Positions 23,467 to 33,056 of a stretch of DNA of 64,000 nt are shown here, piece after piece (position 1 is the first letter of the stretch; the number at the start of each line of letters is the position of its first letter). The stretch is from the NCBI RefSeq assembly GCF_000172975.1, contig NZ_ABTR02000001.1, forward strand, positions 1,464,501 to 1,528,500. Direction: 5' to 3'. The position numbers were made by a program, and so were the translations under genes. Under the pieces are notes generated by a model that saw nothing but the letters and a program-made list of their open reading frames with translations, was not told where the DNA came from and did not search any database. This DNA comes from Dethiosulfovibrio peptidovorans DSM 11002 (GTDB lineage Bacteria > Synergistota > Synergistia > Synergistales > Dethiosulfovibrionaceae).

Positions 23467-25419
23467 ATGAGAATGCGCAAGTTTTTGTCGTTTTTAACCC
23501 TTTCCCTGGTGGTAACCGCGCTTTGCGGGATATCCTACGGAGTGGATATGTCGGATTTTATCGAGGATTATTACGGTGCTCTGGAGAGGTCCGTCTCGGA
23601 CGGCAATCCGGACTATCTCTCTCCGTTTCTGAACATGGATACCGATTACGGCAGAGAGACCCTGTCCTGGATCGTTAGACTCAACCGAATGGATGCGACC
23701 GTTCGATTCGATAGGTTATCGGTGGGACAGGTCGTAGAGAAAGACGGAGAGACGAGGCTTCCAGTCGAGGACGTCATGACCATCACCTATCCGGACGAGA
23801 GAACCAAGACCTTCTCCTACCGAAGGGTTTACGGTCTGGTAAATGGAAAAATCGCGGACGAAAGATCCAGCTTCGACAGGATTTTTCCCGTTCTGGAGGG
23901 GAAAGGTGCGGAAAAACAGGTCCCTCTTACCCAATCCGGCAAGTCTGAGAGTCGGAAGGAGGCCGTCATTCCCGAGTCGGCCATGCCTGAGAACTTTCTC
24001 CCCGCTTCCGAGGAGGACCAGGCATCCTTTTTCATTCGTTGGAACGCCCCGATAGGGCTTTTCAAGGAACTGGCAGGCAGCGCCGTTTCCGAGAAGGAGA
24101 TGAACGAGATAGCCGATAATATGCCTCCGGTCGCCGAGGGAGCGATGGTTCTCACTGTGAAGTCCGACGAGATCGCCTCTATCTACGGTGCCTTCAGGTC
24201 CCTGGAGGATGTGGATCCATCCGACGCCATGAGGTTGACCGTGTCCCGTATGGCCGACGACGAGGAGGTGCTTCTTAAGCCATTCGACGAAGAGCTGGGG
24301 AAGGAGCTCATCCCTCTTTCCATAGTGGAGTTCCCCGACGACGACGATATGCCCAGGCTCTACTCCGCCTTATGGAAGCAGGACAGGAAGACGGTGCTGA
24401 TAGCCCTTTCCGGCAAAGGTCTTAAGGAAATGATAGACGTTGCCTCGGGATATGGAAAAAACGTCGACGCAAGCTGTCGTTTCGAGGGATCTCCTCAGAT
24501 CCTGATGAAGGCCTTCGTTTCCAACGAGCTGCTTCGGTCCGAGATGGACGATGAAATGGTTCTTTACGGTAAGGCCCCTCTGGATTTCGAGGTGGCTTTG
24601 CTGGGAGGAACGGAGGAGATCTCTCTCAAATGGTTCACCAACGCCATGGACCTCTTCGTCGATCCCACCGTCGGAGGAGCCCTTCTTCCTACAGGTAAAG
24701 GCGTTCCTTTGCTGGGAGATCGGATCCTCGGTTTCCTATCGGCACGATTGGCCAGGATCGATAGGGACAGACTGTTTGCAGCACTCGGTAGCAGCCTTTC
24801 CTCCGGAGACATGGAGGAGTTCGACAGAGGAATGGAGCAGCTTTACGAGGTGACGGGACTCAAGGTGGGGGACCTGCTCGATCTTCTGGGTGGTCGGATC
24901 TCCCTGATACTTGGGGCCAGGAGCAGAAGTCCCATAGGGGACGTGCCGGGGTTGTTCCTCCTGATGGAGCCTGAGAAATCCGACGTGCTGGTCAAGGTAG
25001 CGGAGGCCCTGCCAAGGATATACGCAATGGTCCCCCCCGTCGGCCTGAAAGAGCTGGATTTAGATGGCTGGAACAGGGCCTACGGTATGAACGGCATGGC
25101 CAGCGCGACGGTTGCGGTGGGAGATAAACGGTTGGTTCTCGGAGCGGTGGACTACGAGAAGATAGGTCTTCCCGGAAAGATACCTACCGTTCTGGCTCCG
25201 ATTCTGGACGAGGATAATCTGGCGGTAATGGCGATCTCCGTCGCCGATCTTCGTGAGGCGGTCAAGGATATAGTGGACGCCAACGGTATTTTCCTCCAGG
25301 ACGACGAAGTCCGAGAAGGGGTCGATGCCTTCATGGAAGGTTCCTCCCATATATCGTCCTTGGTCATGAGGTTGTCCTCCAGGCAGGAGGGCAGTATTTC
25401 GGTGAAGTTGATCAAATAG
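23467..25419 (+). CDS. Large exported protein of unknown function
   Basis: 650 residues with a Sec-type signal (MRMRKFLSFLTLSLVVTALCGISYG). I do not recognise it with confidence; the mixed alpha/beta layout faintly recalls DUF3352-type exported proteins. No catalytic motif or membrane anchor follows the signal. It is acidic overall, with stretches such as FPDDDDMPRLY. AACGAGGAGG lies just upstream. The next gene starts 9 bases after its stop and also encodes an exported protein, so the two probably work together in the envelope. Confidence 0.72.
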   Translation: MRMRKFLSFLTLSLVVTALCGISYGVDMSDFIEDYYGALERSVSDGNPDYLSPFLNMDTDYGRETLSWIVRLNRMDATVRFDRLSVGQVVEKDGETRLPVEDVMTITYPDERTKTFSYRRVYGLVNGKIADERSSFDRIFPVLEGKGAEKQVPLTQSGKSESRKEAVIPESAMPENFLPASEEDQASFFIRWNAPIGLFKELAGSAVSEKEMNEIADNMPPVAEGAMVLTVKSDEIASIYGAFRSLEDVDPSDAMRLTVSRMADDEEVLLKPFDEELGKELIPLSIVEFPDDDDMPRLYSALWKQDRKTVLIALSGKGLKEMIDVASGYGKNVDASCRFEGSPQILMKAFVSNELLRSEMDDEMVLYGKAPLDFEVALLGGTEEISLKWFTNAMDLFVDPTVGGALLPTGKGVPLLGDRILGFLSARLARIDRDRLFAALGSSLSSGDMEEFDRGMEQLYEVTGLKVGDLLDLLGGRISLILGARSRSPIGDVPGLFLLMEPEKSDVLVKVAEALPRIYAMVPPVGLKELDLDGWNRAYGMNGMASATVAVGDKRLVLGAVDYEKIGLPGKIPTVLAPILDEDNLAVMAISVADLREAVKDIVDANGIFLQDDEVREGVDAFMEGSSHISSLVMRLSSRQEGSISVKLIK

Positions 25420-25428
25420 AGGGATTGG

Positions 25429-26604
25429 ATGACATCCCGTCTTTGCGCGTTTTTAGCCTCTTTGTTGTTGATCTGTTCCCCTGCCTACGGATGGGACCTG
25501 AACTTGCCCTCTCTGTCCCTTCCGTCCTGGATTACGGGGTCCGACTCGGACAGTTTTTCCTCTCTGTGGGACGATGCGATGGGAGAGTTGGACGATGCTC
25601 TGGGGCGTCTCGACGAGGCCGAATACCTTCCGGATGAACGGCTGATCGGGAACGACAGATCGAAAAACGACAGAAAGATCGACTCCGTACTGGAGGATGT
25701 AGTGGAGATATTGGGCGACTCGGAGGCTGCCAACCTTCGGGCGGAGATAACGACTCTGAGAGAGAGGATCTCCTCTCGTAGGGCCAAGTTGGCGTCGCTT
25801 CAGGAGCGCAGAGTCTCCGCCCCTTCCGAGGGAGGGCTTCTCAACCGAGGCAAGGACGATCTGGACGAGGCTATAGAGTCGGAGACGGAGGCCATGGTAT
25901 CCGACGAAAGAACCTTGGCCTCCCTGGAGGATGCCTTCGTGTCTGCGATGAAAAAATCCGGGTTGAACGGATCGGACGAGAGCATCCGTGGAATGCTGGC
26001 AGGGGTCACCGCCGACGATATAGTGGCCATGCAGGGGGTCTACCTCAACGTCAGGTTATTTGCGGATAATTTGACCGAGCTGATGGAGAGCGCATCGGAC
26101 GATATCTCCGTGGCCAAGAGGTACTACGGCATCTATGCCCTGCTGATTCGAACCTGTCTGGTCATGAACGAGAGATTCGTGGAGAAGATAGAGAACCGCT
26201 ATATCCCGGAGCTGAACGACATGGAGAGTTCCGCCGAAGGCCTTGCCGCGGAGATGGAAGCTCAGATGGACGATCCGTCTCTTACCTCCTCTCAGAGGGC
26301 TCTCTTGAGGAGCAACCTCGACTCTACCGCCATGACCCTCAGGGCAATAGAGGCATACAGGGAATATCTGGAGGAGCAGAGGGATTTTGCCTTGAAAAAC
26401 GTGGATGCCTTCGGAAGGGATTACGGAGTGGCCTACAACGCCTACAGAACCATGAGGCTTGCCAGAGGACTGCTGGATCTGGTCAAGGCCAACAGGAAGG
26501 ATTTTGACGCTCTGGCCTCTTTGGAGATTCCCGACGTGGTGGTTTTCTCAAACGATAGACTGAAGAAGGAGTTTATCGCCATCACTGAAGGACTGAAGAA
26601 CTGA
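25429..26604 (+). CDS. Exported coiled-coil protein of unknown function
   Basis: 391 residues, with an N-terminal signal (LCAFLASLLLICSPAYG). The rest is rich in Glu, Asp, Arg, Leu and Ala. It looks like long alpha-helical coiled coil, for example about residues 100-140 (LRAEITTLRERISSRRAKLA) and 270-330. No recognised domain. It is the last gene before a terminator and is probably translated with the upstream exported protein. A scaffold or envelope-structural role is possible but only a guess. Confidence 0.7.
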   Translation: MTSRLCAFLASLLLICSPAYGWDLNLPSLSLPSWITGSDSDSFSSLWDDAMGELDDALGRLDEAEYLPDERLIGNDRSKNDRKIDSVLEDVVEILGDSEAANLRAEITTLRERISSRRAKLASLQERRVSAPSEGGLLNRGKDDLDEAIESETEAMVSDERTLASLEDAFVSAMKKSGLNGSDESIRGMLAGVTADDIVAMQGVYLNVRLFADNLTELMESASDDISVAKRYYGIYALLIRTCLVMNERFVEKIENRYIPELNDMESSAEGLAAEMEAQMDDPSLTSSQRALLRSNLDSTAMTLRAIEAYREYLEEQRDFALKNVDAFGRDYGVAYNAYRTMRLARGLLDLVKANRKDFDALASLEIPDVVVFSNDRLKKEFIAITEGLKN

Positions 26605-26636
26605 AAAATGCCCCTGCTCGAGCAGGGGCATTTTTT
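26605..26636. terminator. Bidirectional terminator between the exported-protein operon and citF
   Basis: Inverted repeat AATGCCCCTGC/GCAGGGGCATT around a TCGA loop, with an A run before and six T residues after (26631-26636). It sits between convergent stops. Confidence 0.9.
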
Positions 26637-26652
26637 CGTTTCCTCGATCGGA

Positions 26653-28215
26653 TCAGCGGACCTTTCTTATAGAGTCCACTATAGTTCCGTCTCTGTATTC
26701 GACCACTCCTACGATTTCGTCGTCGAACTCCACAGGATCGGGAACACCGGTCATCTTCTCTATCTCGGCCTTGAGCCGACTTATGTCCTTCACAGGAAGG
26801 CCGGCGTCTTTGGCGAGCTTCGCCAGATCCTCCCTTCGGGGATTTATGCAGATTCCCCTCTCTGTTACTATGGCGTCCACCGTCTCTCCCGGGGTTACCA
26901 CCGTCTGTACCTGATCCCTTATGGACGGTACTCCCTCCCTTATGGAAGGTATGGTTATTATCGAGAGCTTCGACCCCGCCGCTGTGTCGGAATGCCCTCC
27001 CGATGCGCCTCTGAGTATCCCGTCGTGGCCGGTCAGTACGTCGACGTTGAAATCCACGTCCACGTCCAGAGCCGCCAGAACCACCACGTCCAGGTCGTTC
27101 ACGACGCAGTTTCTAAAGGGGTTGGCGTACCAGGAAGCGTCTATCTCCACGTGGTTGGGGTGTCCCGCCACCGACTCGGTGACGGCTGCGTCGAAGCTCT
27201 GTACGTCGAAAAGCGCTCTGAAAAGCCCCTCGCCGAGCATGTCCGCCATGTAGCCGGTGATACCCCCAATACCGAAGCCTCCCTGGACGGAGCTCTCCCT
27301 CATGTAGTCCCTGACGTACTTGGCCACGGCGAGACTGGCTCCTCCCGCTCCCACCTGGAAGGAGCATCCGTCCACCAGAAGCCCGGAGGCCCTGATCAGG
27401 TCGAAGGCGTTCTCAGCTATCCTCAGGTTGACCGGGTTCTTGGATATTCTGGCAGGACCGGAGGCTATCCTGGATGCGTCACCTAGAGAGTCGATCAGTA
27501 CTATCTGGTCCACCAGATACTGGGGAATCGATATGTGGTGGGGTAGAGGAGCCTCCACGAGGTTGTCCGTGACAGCTATGACGTGTCCGGCGTTTCTAGC
27601 GTCTATCTGGGCGTAGCCCAGGGTTCCGCAGGCGGACTTACCGGTGGAGCCCGTCATGTTGCCCATGGTGTCGCAGGTGGGAGCACCGAGAAACGCCACG
27701 TTCACCGAGATGCGCCCTTCTTCGATAGCCCTGGCTCTCCCTCCGTGACTGTGTATCATCACGGGAATCTCCATCTCGCTTCGGGATATCATCCTGCCTA
27801 TCTCGCCTCTTACACCGGAGGTGTGTATCCTGGCTATGGTTCCCCGTCGGACCGCATCGGCCACTATCTCGTGTGCGTCGGTCAGGGAACTGGGAGCCAG
27901 GGTCAGTCCCTTTATTCCCAGTTCCTCGATGGCCTTTATGATCGTCGGAAGTACCGCGTCGCCGTTTCTGAGGTGATGGTGGAATGATATAGTCATACCG
28001 TCCTGAAGTCCAGATCTCTTAATTGCCTCGGCGAGGTTTGAGGCCAGCTTGCGGTCTCCGAAAGCTCCTATCTTTTTGGTCCTAGCCTCAGGGGACCAGA
28101 GATAGGATCCGTTCAGTCTGGCGAAAGCCCCGTCGAAAGGGGCCAGATCTCCAAGCCCTGGGATGGAACGGGGGATCTTTCTCCCTATTGAATTCACGAT
28201 CGTGTCCAGCTTCAA
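26653..28215 (-). CDS. citF: Citrate lyase alpha subunit (citrate CoA-transferase)
   Basis: 520 residues, normal for CitF. In the citrate lyase complex it transfers the acyl-carrier protein from acetyl to citryl. The start KIPRSIPGLGDLAPFDGAF, the central AFLGAPTCDTMGNMTGSTGKSACGTLGYA block and the C-terminal ITERGICINPRREDLA pattern are family-typical. Its start overlaps the stop of citE by 4 bases (28212-28215). It is the last gene of a minus-strand operon led by the tct transporter. The gamma subunit gene citD lies in the divergent arm (34172). Confidence 0.95.
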   Translation of the reverse strand: MKLDTIVNSIGRKIPRSIPGLGDLAPFDGAFARLNGSYLWSPEARTKKIGAFGDRKLASNLAEAIKRSGLQDGMTISFHHHLRNGDAVLPTIIKAIEELGIKGLTLAPSSLTDAHEIVADAVRRGTIARIHTSGVRGEIGRMISRSEMEIPVMIHSHGGRARAIEEGRISVNVAFLGAPTCDTMGNMTGSTGKSACGTLGYAQIDARNAGHVIAVTDNLVEAPLPHHISIPQYLVDQIVLIDSLGDASRIASGPARISKNPVNLRIAENAFDLIRASGLLVDGCSFQVGAGGASLAVAKYVRDYMRESSVQGGFGIGGITGYMADMLGEGLFRALFDVQSFDAAVTESVAGHPNHVEIDASWYANPFRNCVVNDLDVVVLAALDVDVDFNVDVLTGHDGILRGASGGHSDTAAGSKLSIITIPSIREGVPSIRDQVQTVVTPGETVDAIVTERGICINPRREDLAKLAKDAGLPVKDISRLKAEIEKMTGVPDPVEFDDEIVGVVEYRDGTIVDSIRKVR

Positions 28216-29111
28216 AGCGATACCTCCATCCCGGAGAGCTTGGCCAGCTCGATGGTTCTGTTGGCTTGAGCCACCACCGGAGCGTCCACCATCTTACCGT
28301 CCACCGCGATGACTCCCAGTCCCTTCGCCTCGGCGTCTTTAGCTGCCTTGACTACCCTTATCGCCTTAATAAGTTTCTTTTCGTTCGGTCTATAGGCCCT
28401 GTGTATCGTCCCTATTTGAGACGGATGTATGGCTGCCTTGCCGGAGAATCCCAGTTGTACAGCCAGACGGCATTCGGCCTCCAGCCCTTCCTGATCGTTT
28501 ACGTCTGTGAATACCGTGTCCAAAGCCTCCTTGCCCGCCGCTTTCGCAGCCAGTATGACGTGGCTTCTGGCGTAGAGCAGTTCGGTCCCCTCTCTGGATC
28601 GGGCTATCCCCAGGTCAGCCGCCAGGTCCTGCCCTCCCAGGGTAAGGGCCGTGACCCTGGGAGATGACGTCGCGATGGAGTAGGCGTTGATGAGGGCCAA
28701 GGCGGTCTCAAGCATGGCGTGGATCTCTATCGATCCCACCGGTATATCGTTTCCCCTCTCCAGCTCGGAGATTATGCGGTCCGCCTCGACGATGTCCTCA
28801 GGGGATTCTGTCTTCGGTAGCCTTATGCTGTCCGGTTTGGCAGGAACTATGGCCTTAAGATCGTCCTCGAAAAATCGGGTGTCTCTGCCGTTTATCCTGA
28901 CGACCTTTTCCACTCCGTCGAAGGGAAGATCCACAAGGGCCTGGGAGACCAGATGTCTGGCCGCGTCCTTTTCGGTAACGGCGACGGCGTCCTCCAGATC
29001 AAGCAGTACCCCGTCGGCCCCGTATACGCTGCAGTTCTGTACCATAGCCGGATTGTTGCCCGGTACGTAGAGAAGAGAGCGACGAGGTCTTCTTCTCGCT
29101 GTCTTCGTCAT
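28212..29111 (-). CDS. citE: Citrate lyase beta subunit (citryl-ACP lyase)
   Basis: 299 residues of the HpcH/HpaI TIM-barrel family. It cleaves citryl-ACP to oxaloacetate and acetyl-ACP. RRSLLYVPGNNPAMV at the start, YGADGVLLDLEDAV, VRINGRDTRFFEDDL, and GKAAIHPSQI near the end are CitE signatures; Glu and Asp in these motifs bind Mg2+. The start codon abuts the tctA stop. A second, partial citE begins at 63903, showing a duplicate lyase system. Confidence 0.95.
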   Translation of the reverse strand: MTKTARRRPRRSLLYVPGNNPAMVQNCSVYGADGVLLDLEDAVAVTEKDAARHLVSQALVDLPFDGVEKVVRINGRDTRFFEDDLKAIVPAKPDSIRLPKTESPEDIVEADRIISELERGNDIPVGSIEIHAMLETALALINAYSIATSSPRVTALTLGGQDLAADLGIARSREGTELLYARSHVILAAKAAGKEALDTVFTDVNDQEGLEAECRLAVQLGFSGKAAIHPSQIGTIHRAYRPNEKKLIKAIRVVKAAKDAEAKGLGVIAVDGKMVDAPVVAQANRTIELAKLSGMEVSL

Positions 29112-30602
29112 CTATTCAGTCGCCACCTTTCGCCTTTTGTAGAGAGCGTAGCAGAAGGATATGGCAGCCATAGAGAGCAATACGGCGGATATGGGCTTCT
29201 CTACGAAAATAGCCAGGTCGCTGTTGGCTATGGTCATGGCGTTCCTGAAATACTGTTCCGTCGAGCTTCCAAGTATCAGAGCCAGAACCAGAGGCGGTAT
29301 AGGAATTCCCAGTTTACTGAACATATAGCCGCCCAGGGCGAACACGGTCACCAGGATGAAGTCGAAGGCGCTGTAGTTGAGGAAATAGGCTCCCATAAAT
29401 CCCATACCCAGGATGAGAGGAAGCATGATTCTCTGAGGTATCCTGAGAAGCTGGACCAGCGGGATGGCCAGAGGCAGGTTTATAACCAGCAGAGCTATGT
29501 TCCCGACGATCAGAGAGGCTATGACTCCCCAGGCTATCTCTGGGTACTGGGCGAAGAGGATAGGCCCGGGGCGAACTCCCAATAGCATCAGGGCTCCCAG
29601 CATAACCGCAGTCGTTCCCGATCCAGGGATACCCAGTGTTAGCAGGGGAACCATGGCTCCGCAGGAGCAGGAGTTATTGGCCGCCTCGGGAGCGGCTAGT
29701 CCCTCGATGGCGCCTTTGCCGAACCTTTCGGGAGTCTTGCTGAGCGATTTCTCCATGGCATAGGACATGAAGGTGGCTATAGTTCCTCCCATTCCGGGGA
29801 GTACCCCGATGAAGAAGCCCAGAGGCGAGTTCCTGAGCATGGGTATGAGGCATTTCTTGAAGTCTGCCCAGGATACCCACACCTTGCCTATGGTCTTGGA
29901 ATCTATCTTATGCTGTACGTTTACGTCCTTTATGTTCTTGAATACCTCACATACGGCGTAGAGGCCTATCATAACTACCAGGAAATCCACTCCGTCCTGA
30001 AGAGGTTCAACTCCGAGGGTGAAGCGATTGATCCCCGTCTGGGGGTCTATCCCTATGGTGGATATCATGAAACCTATGGCCACGGCGATAAATCCCTTGA
30101 GGATACTGCCCTCCGAGAGGGTGACCGTGGCGGTCAGGGCGAACATGAGCAGTGAGAACATCTCCACCGGACCGAACTTGAAGGCGTAGCTGGCGATGGG
30201 GCCCGTCAGGAACACCAGCAGGATCATTCCGATGGTTCCTCCGATGAAAGAGGCTATGGCGGATATGGCGAGGGCCGATCCGGCCTGGCCGTTTTTCGTC
30301 ATCGGGTATCCGTCGAAACAGCTGACTATGGCGGAGGCGTCCCCGGGGGTATTGATCATTATGGAGGCCCTGGAACCTCCGAACATTGCACCGTAGTAGA
30401 CGGCGCACATAGTTATCAGGGCGGTGGTGGGGTTCATTCCGTATGTTATAGGTATCAGTATGGCTACCCCGGTGGCGGGGCCCAATCCCGGCAGCATTCC
30501 CATTATGGTGCCGAGAAATCCTCCGATGAAGACCCACAGTACGTTGGTCGCAGTGAGAGCCGTTTGGAATCCTAGAGCCAAGTTTGCGAAAACAGCGTCC
30601 AT
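29112..30602 (-). CDS. tctA: Tripartite tricarboxylate transporter, large permease TctA
   Basis: 496 residues with about 11-12 membrane segments. The GTIMGMLPGLGPATGVAILIP segment near the start, the later FIGVLPGMGGTIATF, and TLGIPGSGTTAVMLGAL are characteristic of TctA. It is the main channel of the TTT system that, with TctB and TctC, takes up citrate or related carboxylates driven by an ion gradient. It follows tctB by 14 bases and precedes citE with no gap, which supports citrate as the substrate. Confidence 0.95.
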   Translation of the reverse strand: MDAVFANLALGFQTALTATNVLWVFIGGFLGTIMGMLPGLGPATGVAILIPITYGMNPTTALITMCAVYYGAMFGGSRASIMINTPGDASAIVSCFDGYPMTKNGQAGSALAISAIASFIGGTIGMILLVFLTGPIASYAFKFGPVEMFSLLMFALTATVTLSEGSILKGFIAVAIGFMISTIGIDPQTGINRFTLGVEPLQDGVDFLVVMIGLYAVCEVFKNIKDVNVQHKIDSKTIGKVWVSWADFKKCLIPMLRNSPLGFFIGVLPGMGGTIATFMSYAMEKSLSKTPERFGKGAIEGLAAPEAANNSCSCGAMVPLLTLGIPGSGTTAVMLGALMLLGVRPGPILFAQYPEIAWGVIASLIVGNIALLVINLPLAIPLVQLLRIPQRIMLPLILGMGFMGAYFLNYSAFDFILVTVFALGGYMFSKLGIPIPPLVLALILGSSTEQYFRNAMTIANSDLAIFVEKPISAVLLSMAAISFCYALYKRRKVATE

Positions 30603-30616
30603 TCATATCACCTCTT

Positions 30617-31087
30617 CTAGAAGGGCAGGAAGCTCAGCAGCCCTCTGGGGAGGCTCAGCTTCAGGGCTATGGAGAACACTCCGTAACACACGCAGGAAAA
30701 GGAAACGGCTATGATTGCGTTCTGAACGAACCGTCCTTTGTTCAGGATCGATCCCACCAGAACCATGAAGAGGATCGTCCCTATTACGTAGCCCAGATAA
30801 TCCAGGGTCTCTCCGTAGAGTATCCCCAGGATTATGATGGCGAATATCTTGATCCATATGGGTCTTTCCGTCACGAAGCCGAAGGAAAACGGCTCCCTCT
30901 CCTTCTTCCGTAGTTCCGACAGGGTCAGCAAACCTCCGCATATCACGGCGGCAGTGCCTATTATGTAGGGAAAAAGCCTTGGTCCTATCTCGTCCCCCGC
31001 CTTCACCTCCGGAATCAGGGCGGCCCCGTAGATATAGGCTAAGCCCAGGACGACGGAGAGAAGTCCGGAGATCATATTTTTCGTCAT
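30617..31087 (-). CDS. tctB: Tripartite tricarboxylate transporter, small permease TctB
   Basis: 156 residues with about four membrane helices: MISGLLSVVLGLAYIYGAAL, LFPYIIGTAAVICGGLLTL, IFAIIILGILYG and NAIIAVSFSCVCYGVFSI. This matches the TctB small subunit in length and placing. It lies between tctC and tctA, with a hairpin separating it from tctC. Confidence 0.88.
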   Translation of the reverse strand: MTKNMISGLLSVVLGLAYIYGAALIPEVKAGDEIGPRLFPYIIGTAAVICGGLLTLSELRKKEREPFSFGFVTERPIWIKIFAIIILGILYGETLDYLGYVIGTILFMVLVGSILNKGRFVQNAIIAVSFSCVCYGVFSIALKLSLPRGLLSFLPF

Positions 31088-31151
31088 TTCACTTACCTCC
31101 TGTTATTTGGATGGGCCAAAGTCAAGATTTATAGAGGGGGGGGTGGAAGAG

Positions 31152-31181
31152 AAGGACGGGGTGAACCTTAACCCCGTCCTT
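31152..31181. repeat. Intergenic hairpin between tctC and tctB
   Basis: Perfect 11-bp inverted repeat, AAGGACGGGGT (31152-31162) with ACCCCGTCCTT (31171-31181), loop of eight bases. In the minus-strand transcript it follows the tctC stop by 23 bases and has only a poor T tract, so it may be a leaky attenuator or an mRNA-stabilising structure rather than a full terminator. Confidence 0.7.
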
Positions 31182-31204
31182 TTCGGTTGTGTCTGTGGTT
31201 CGGT

Positions 31205-32182
31205 CTACTTGATGAGTCCGACCCTCTTGAGAGTTGACTGGAAGTTTTCGGTCTGGTCCGCAAGGGATGCGGCGAACTCCGCGGGGTTCTGATAGAAGGG
31301 GGCCCACTCCAGTTTCTCGAGCTGCTCTTTCCAGGTGGGGGTCTCTATCATCTTTTCGATGGTTCCCTGCCAGTAGGCGATCTGCTCCTCGCTCAATCCG
31401 GGAGCGGCGATGATACCTCTCCAGTGGGGGAATATCATATCGACTCCCTGTTCCACCCAGGGTTTTACGTTCGGGAGGGACTCGAGACGTTCCTTGGAGC
31501 TTATGCCGATTATCCTCAGGTTGTCGGCCTTGTGCTGCTCCATTACCTCGGCCAGACCGATAGTGATGGCCTTGACGTGGCCGCCCATGAGAGCGGGAAT
31601 CTGCTCAGCGGCGGTCTTGGGATAGACGACGAACTTGATCTTCTGGGGATCTACGCCGTATTTCTGTGCCAGCATCAGGAAGGATATGTGGTCGTCGTTT
31701 CCGAGAGCCGGTCCAACCCCTATGACCATACCGTCCGGATCGGCGTCGATGGCCTCGAAAAGCTCTTTGCCGTTGGTCCAGGGAGCGTCTTTGGCCACAG
31801 CTACGGCGATCCACTCGGCCTGAAGGTTTGCGAGGACGGTGAAGTCCTTGTAGGAGAGAGGGCTCTTTCCGAACAGGTTGTTCAGTATGAGAAGGGTGGA
31901 GGTTGCCGCTATGTACTCGCCCTTGCCTTCCTTGCCCTTGAGGTAGTTCCATCCGGTAGCTCCGCCTCCACCGGGTTTGTTGGTGACGAGCACGGGACGA
32001 TCGACCAGTTTTTCCTCTTTAAGGGTCTTCTGTATGGTGCGGCATAGCAGGTCCCAACCACCTCCGGGACCGGCCGGTGCGATGAGCTCGATAGGTCTCT
32101 TGGGAGACCAGTCGGCCAGGGCCGCGCCGGAAGAGGCTACGACCAACAGAGTTGCGCAGAACAATACGAAAAGTTTTTTCAT
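31205..32182 (-). CDS. tctC: Tripartite tricarboxylate transporter substrate-binding protein TctC
   Basis: 325 residues, with a 23-residue Sec signal (MKKLFVLFCATLLVVASSGAALA). The mature part has WSPKRPIELIAPAGPGGGWDLLCRTI and the VTNKPGGGGATGWNYL motif that contacts carboxylates in Bug/TctC proteins. It is the first gene of the tctCBA-citEF transcript and probably the most abundant product, given the hairpin after it. Citrate is the likely ligand by context. Confidence 0.95.
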   Translation of the reverse strand: MKKLFVLFCATLLVVASSGAALADWSPKRPIELIAPAGPGGGWDLLCRTIQKTLKEEKLVDRPVLVTNKPGGGGATGWNYLKGKEGKGEYIAATSTLLILNNLFGKSPLSYKDFTVLANLQAEWIAVAVAKDAPWTNGKELFEAIDADPDGMVIGVGPALGNDDHISFLMLAQKYGVDPQKIKFVVYPKTAAEQIPALMGGHVKAITIGLAEVMEQHKADNLRIIGISSKERLESLPNVKPWVEQGVDMIFPHWRGIIAAPGLSEEQIAYWQGTIEKMIETPTWKEQLEKLEWAPFYQNPAEFAASLADQTENFQSTLKRVGLIK

Positions 32183-32293
32183 GAAGCGTTTCCTCCCTTC
32201 GATTTTGGACGGACTTTGTTACCCCTCTTGTGAAGCTCTTTACCGTTCTCTTCCTACCCGCTCCTCAAACAAATAACCCCATAGGGGTGTATC

Positions 32294-33004
32294 TCACATA
32301 TAGTCGTGTGTCCCTATATCCTCGGAGCAACCTATAGCTTCGATCCATATCCTGTAGGACCTGTCTATATGGCTTGCCCAGAGGATCGCTGCGTCATCTG
32401 GTTTCCTGTCCACGAAATAGCCGTACATCTGTTCTCTCGTGCTGTAGCTTTCGTGAAGTCTCTTGGCGATGACGATCCTTACGACCCTGTACCGGTCCAG
32501 CATCTCTCGGTGGCTCCATATGAGGTCCACCACCCTGGGGGCGTGGGATGCCTCGAACATGGCCTTGTTATACCTTGCCACTATGGGAACGTATGCGTCC
32601 GCCAGGGCGTCTCCCTGTAAGGTGTTCATATAGGTTTTTGCCTGATCCAGGGTGGCCCTTATGAGGCCGAGCTCTTCCTCCGTGGCATTGACCGCCACAT
32701 AACGTACCGCCAGACACTCCAGTGCCTTTCTCAAGGCGAATATCTGAGCCACGTCCTTGGGGAGCAGACCTTTTACCACGTTGCCCTTCATGGGAACCCT
32801 CTCTATCAGGCCCTCGGTCTCCAGTTTTTGTATAGCCTCTCTGACGGGAGTCCTGCTGATGTTGAACTCGGTCGCGATCTCTCCATCGGTGAACCTGGTG
32901 CCCGGTTCCAGTTCGCCGCCTACGATGGCCTGTCTGATGTGTTCGTAGACGATCTCCCTTACCGGTTTGATCTTTATTTCCTTGGCTTTAGAAAGTAATG
33001 GCAT
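32294..33004 (-). CDS. GntR-family transcriptional regulator, FCD type
   Basis: 236 residues from the ATG at 33004; AAAAAGGAGA lies 7 bases before it, whereas the longer frame to 33049 lacks a ribosome site and overlaps the operator-like repeat. The N-terminal winged HTH has IRQAIVGGELEPGTRFTDGEIATEFNISRTPVREAIQ. The C-terminal FCD ligand domain is all-helical, with LRKALECLAVRYVA. FCD regulators usually bind carboxylates and metal. It lies between the tct-cit and citC arms, so it likely controls both in response to citrate or a related acid. Confidence 0.92.
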   Translation of the reverse strand: MPLLSKAKEIKIKPVREIVYEHIRQAIVGGELEPGTRFTDGEIATEFNISRTPVREAIQKLETEGLIERVPMKGNVVKGLLPKDVAQIFALRKALECLAVRYVAVNATEEELGLIRATLDQAKTYMNTLQGDALADAYVPIVARYNKAMFEASHAPRVVDLIWSHREMLDRYRVVRIVIAKRLHESYSTREQMYGYFVDRKPDDAAILWASHIDRSYRIWIEAIGCSEDIGTHDYM

Positions 33005-33027
33005 GGTCAGTCTCCTTTTTGGATCCA

Positions 33028-33047
33028 GGATGCTTGATGCAGCATCC
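33028..33047. promoter_or_regulatory. Candidate operator upstream of the GntR-family gene
   Basis: Inverted repeat GGATGCT-(6 bases)-AGCATCC between the GntR coding start and its promoter. It would lie just downstream of the transcription start, a classic position for autorepression. Confidence 0.5.
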
Positions 33048-33056
33048 ATATCTGTT

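Noticed and set aside
31136..31143. Run of eight G residues between tctC and tctB
   Set aside because: Considered as a phase-variation tract, but it is not in a coding region or promoter spacer.
32276..32288. Short ACCCC/GGGGT hairpin after the GntR-family gene
   Set aside because: Only 5 bp with a poor T tract; kept out as a terminator call.
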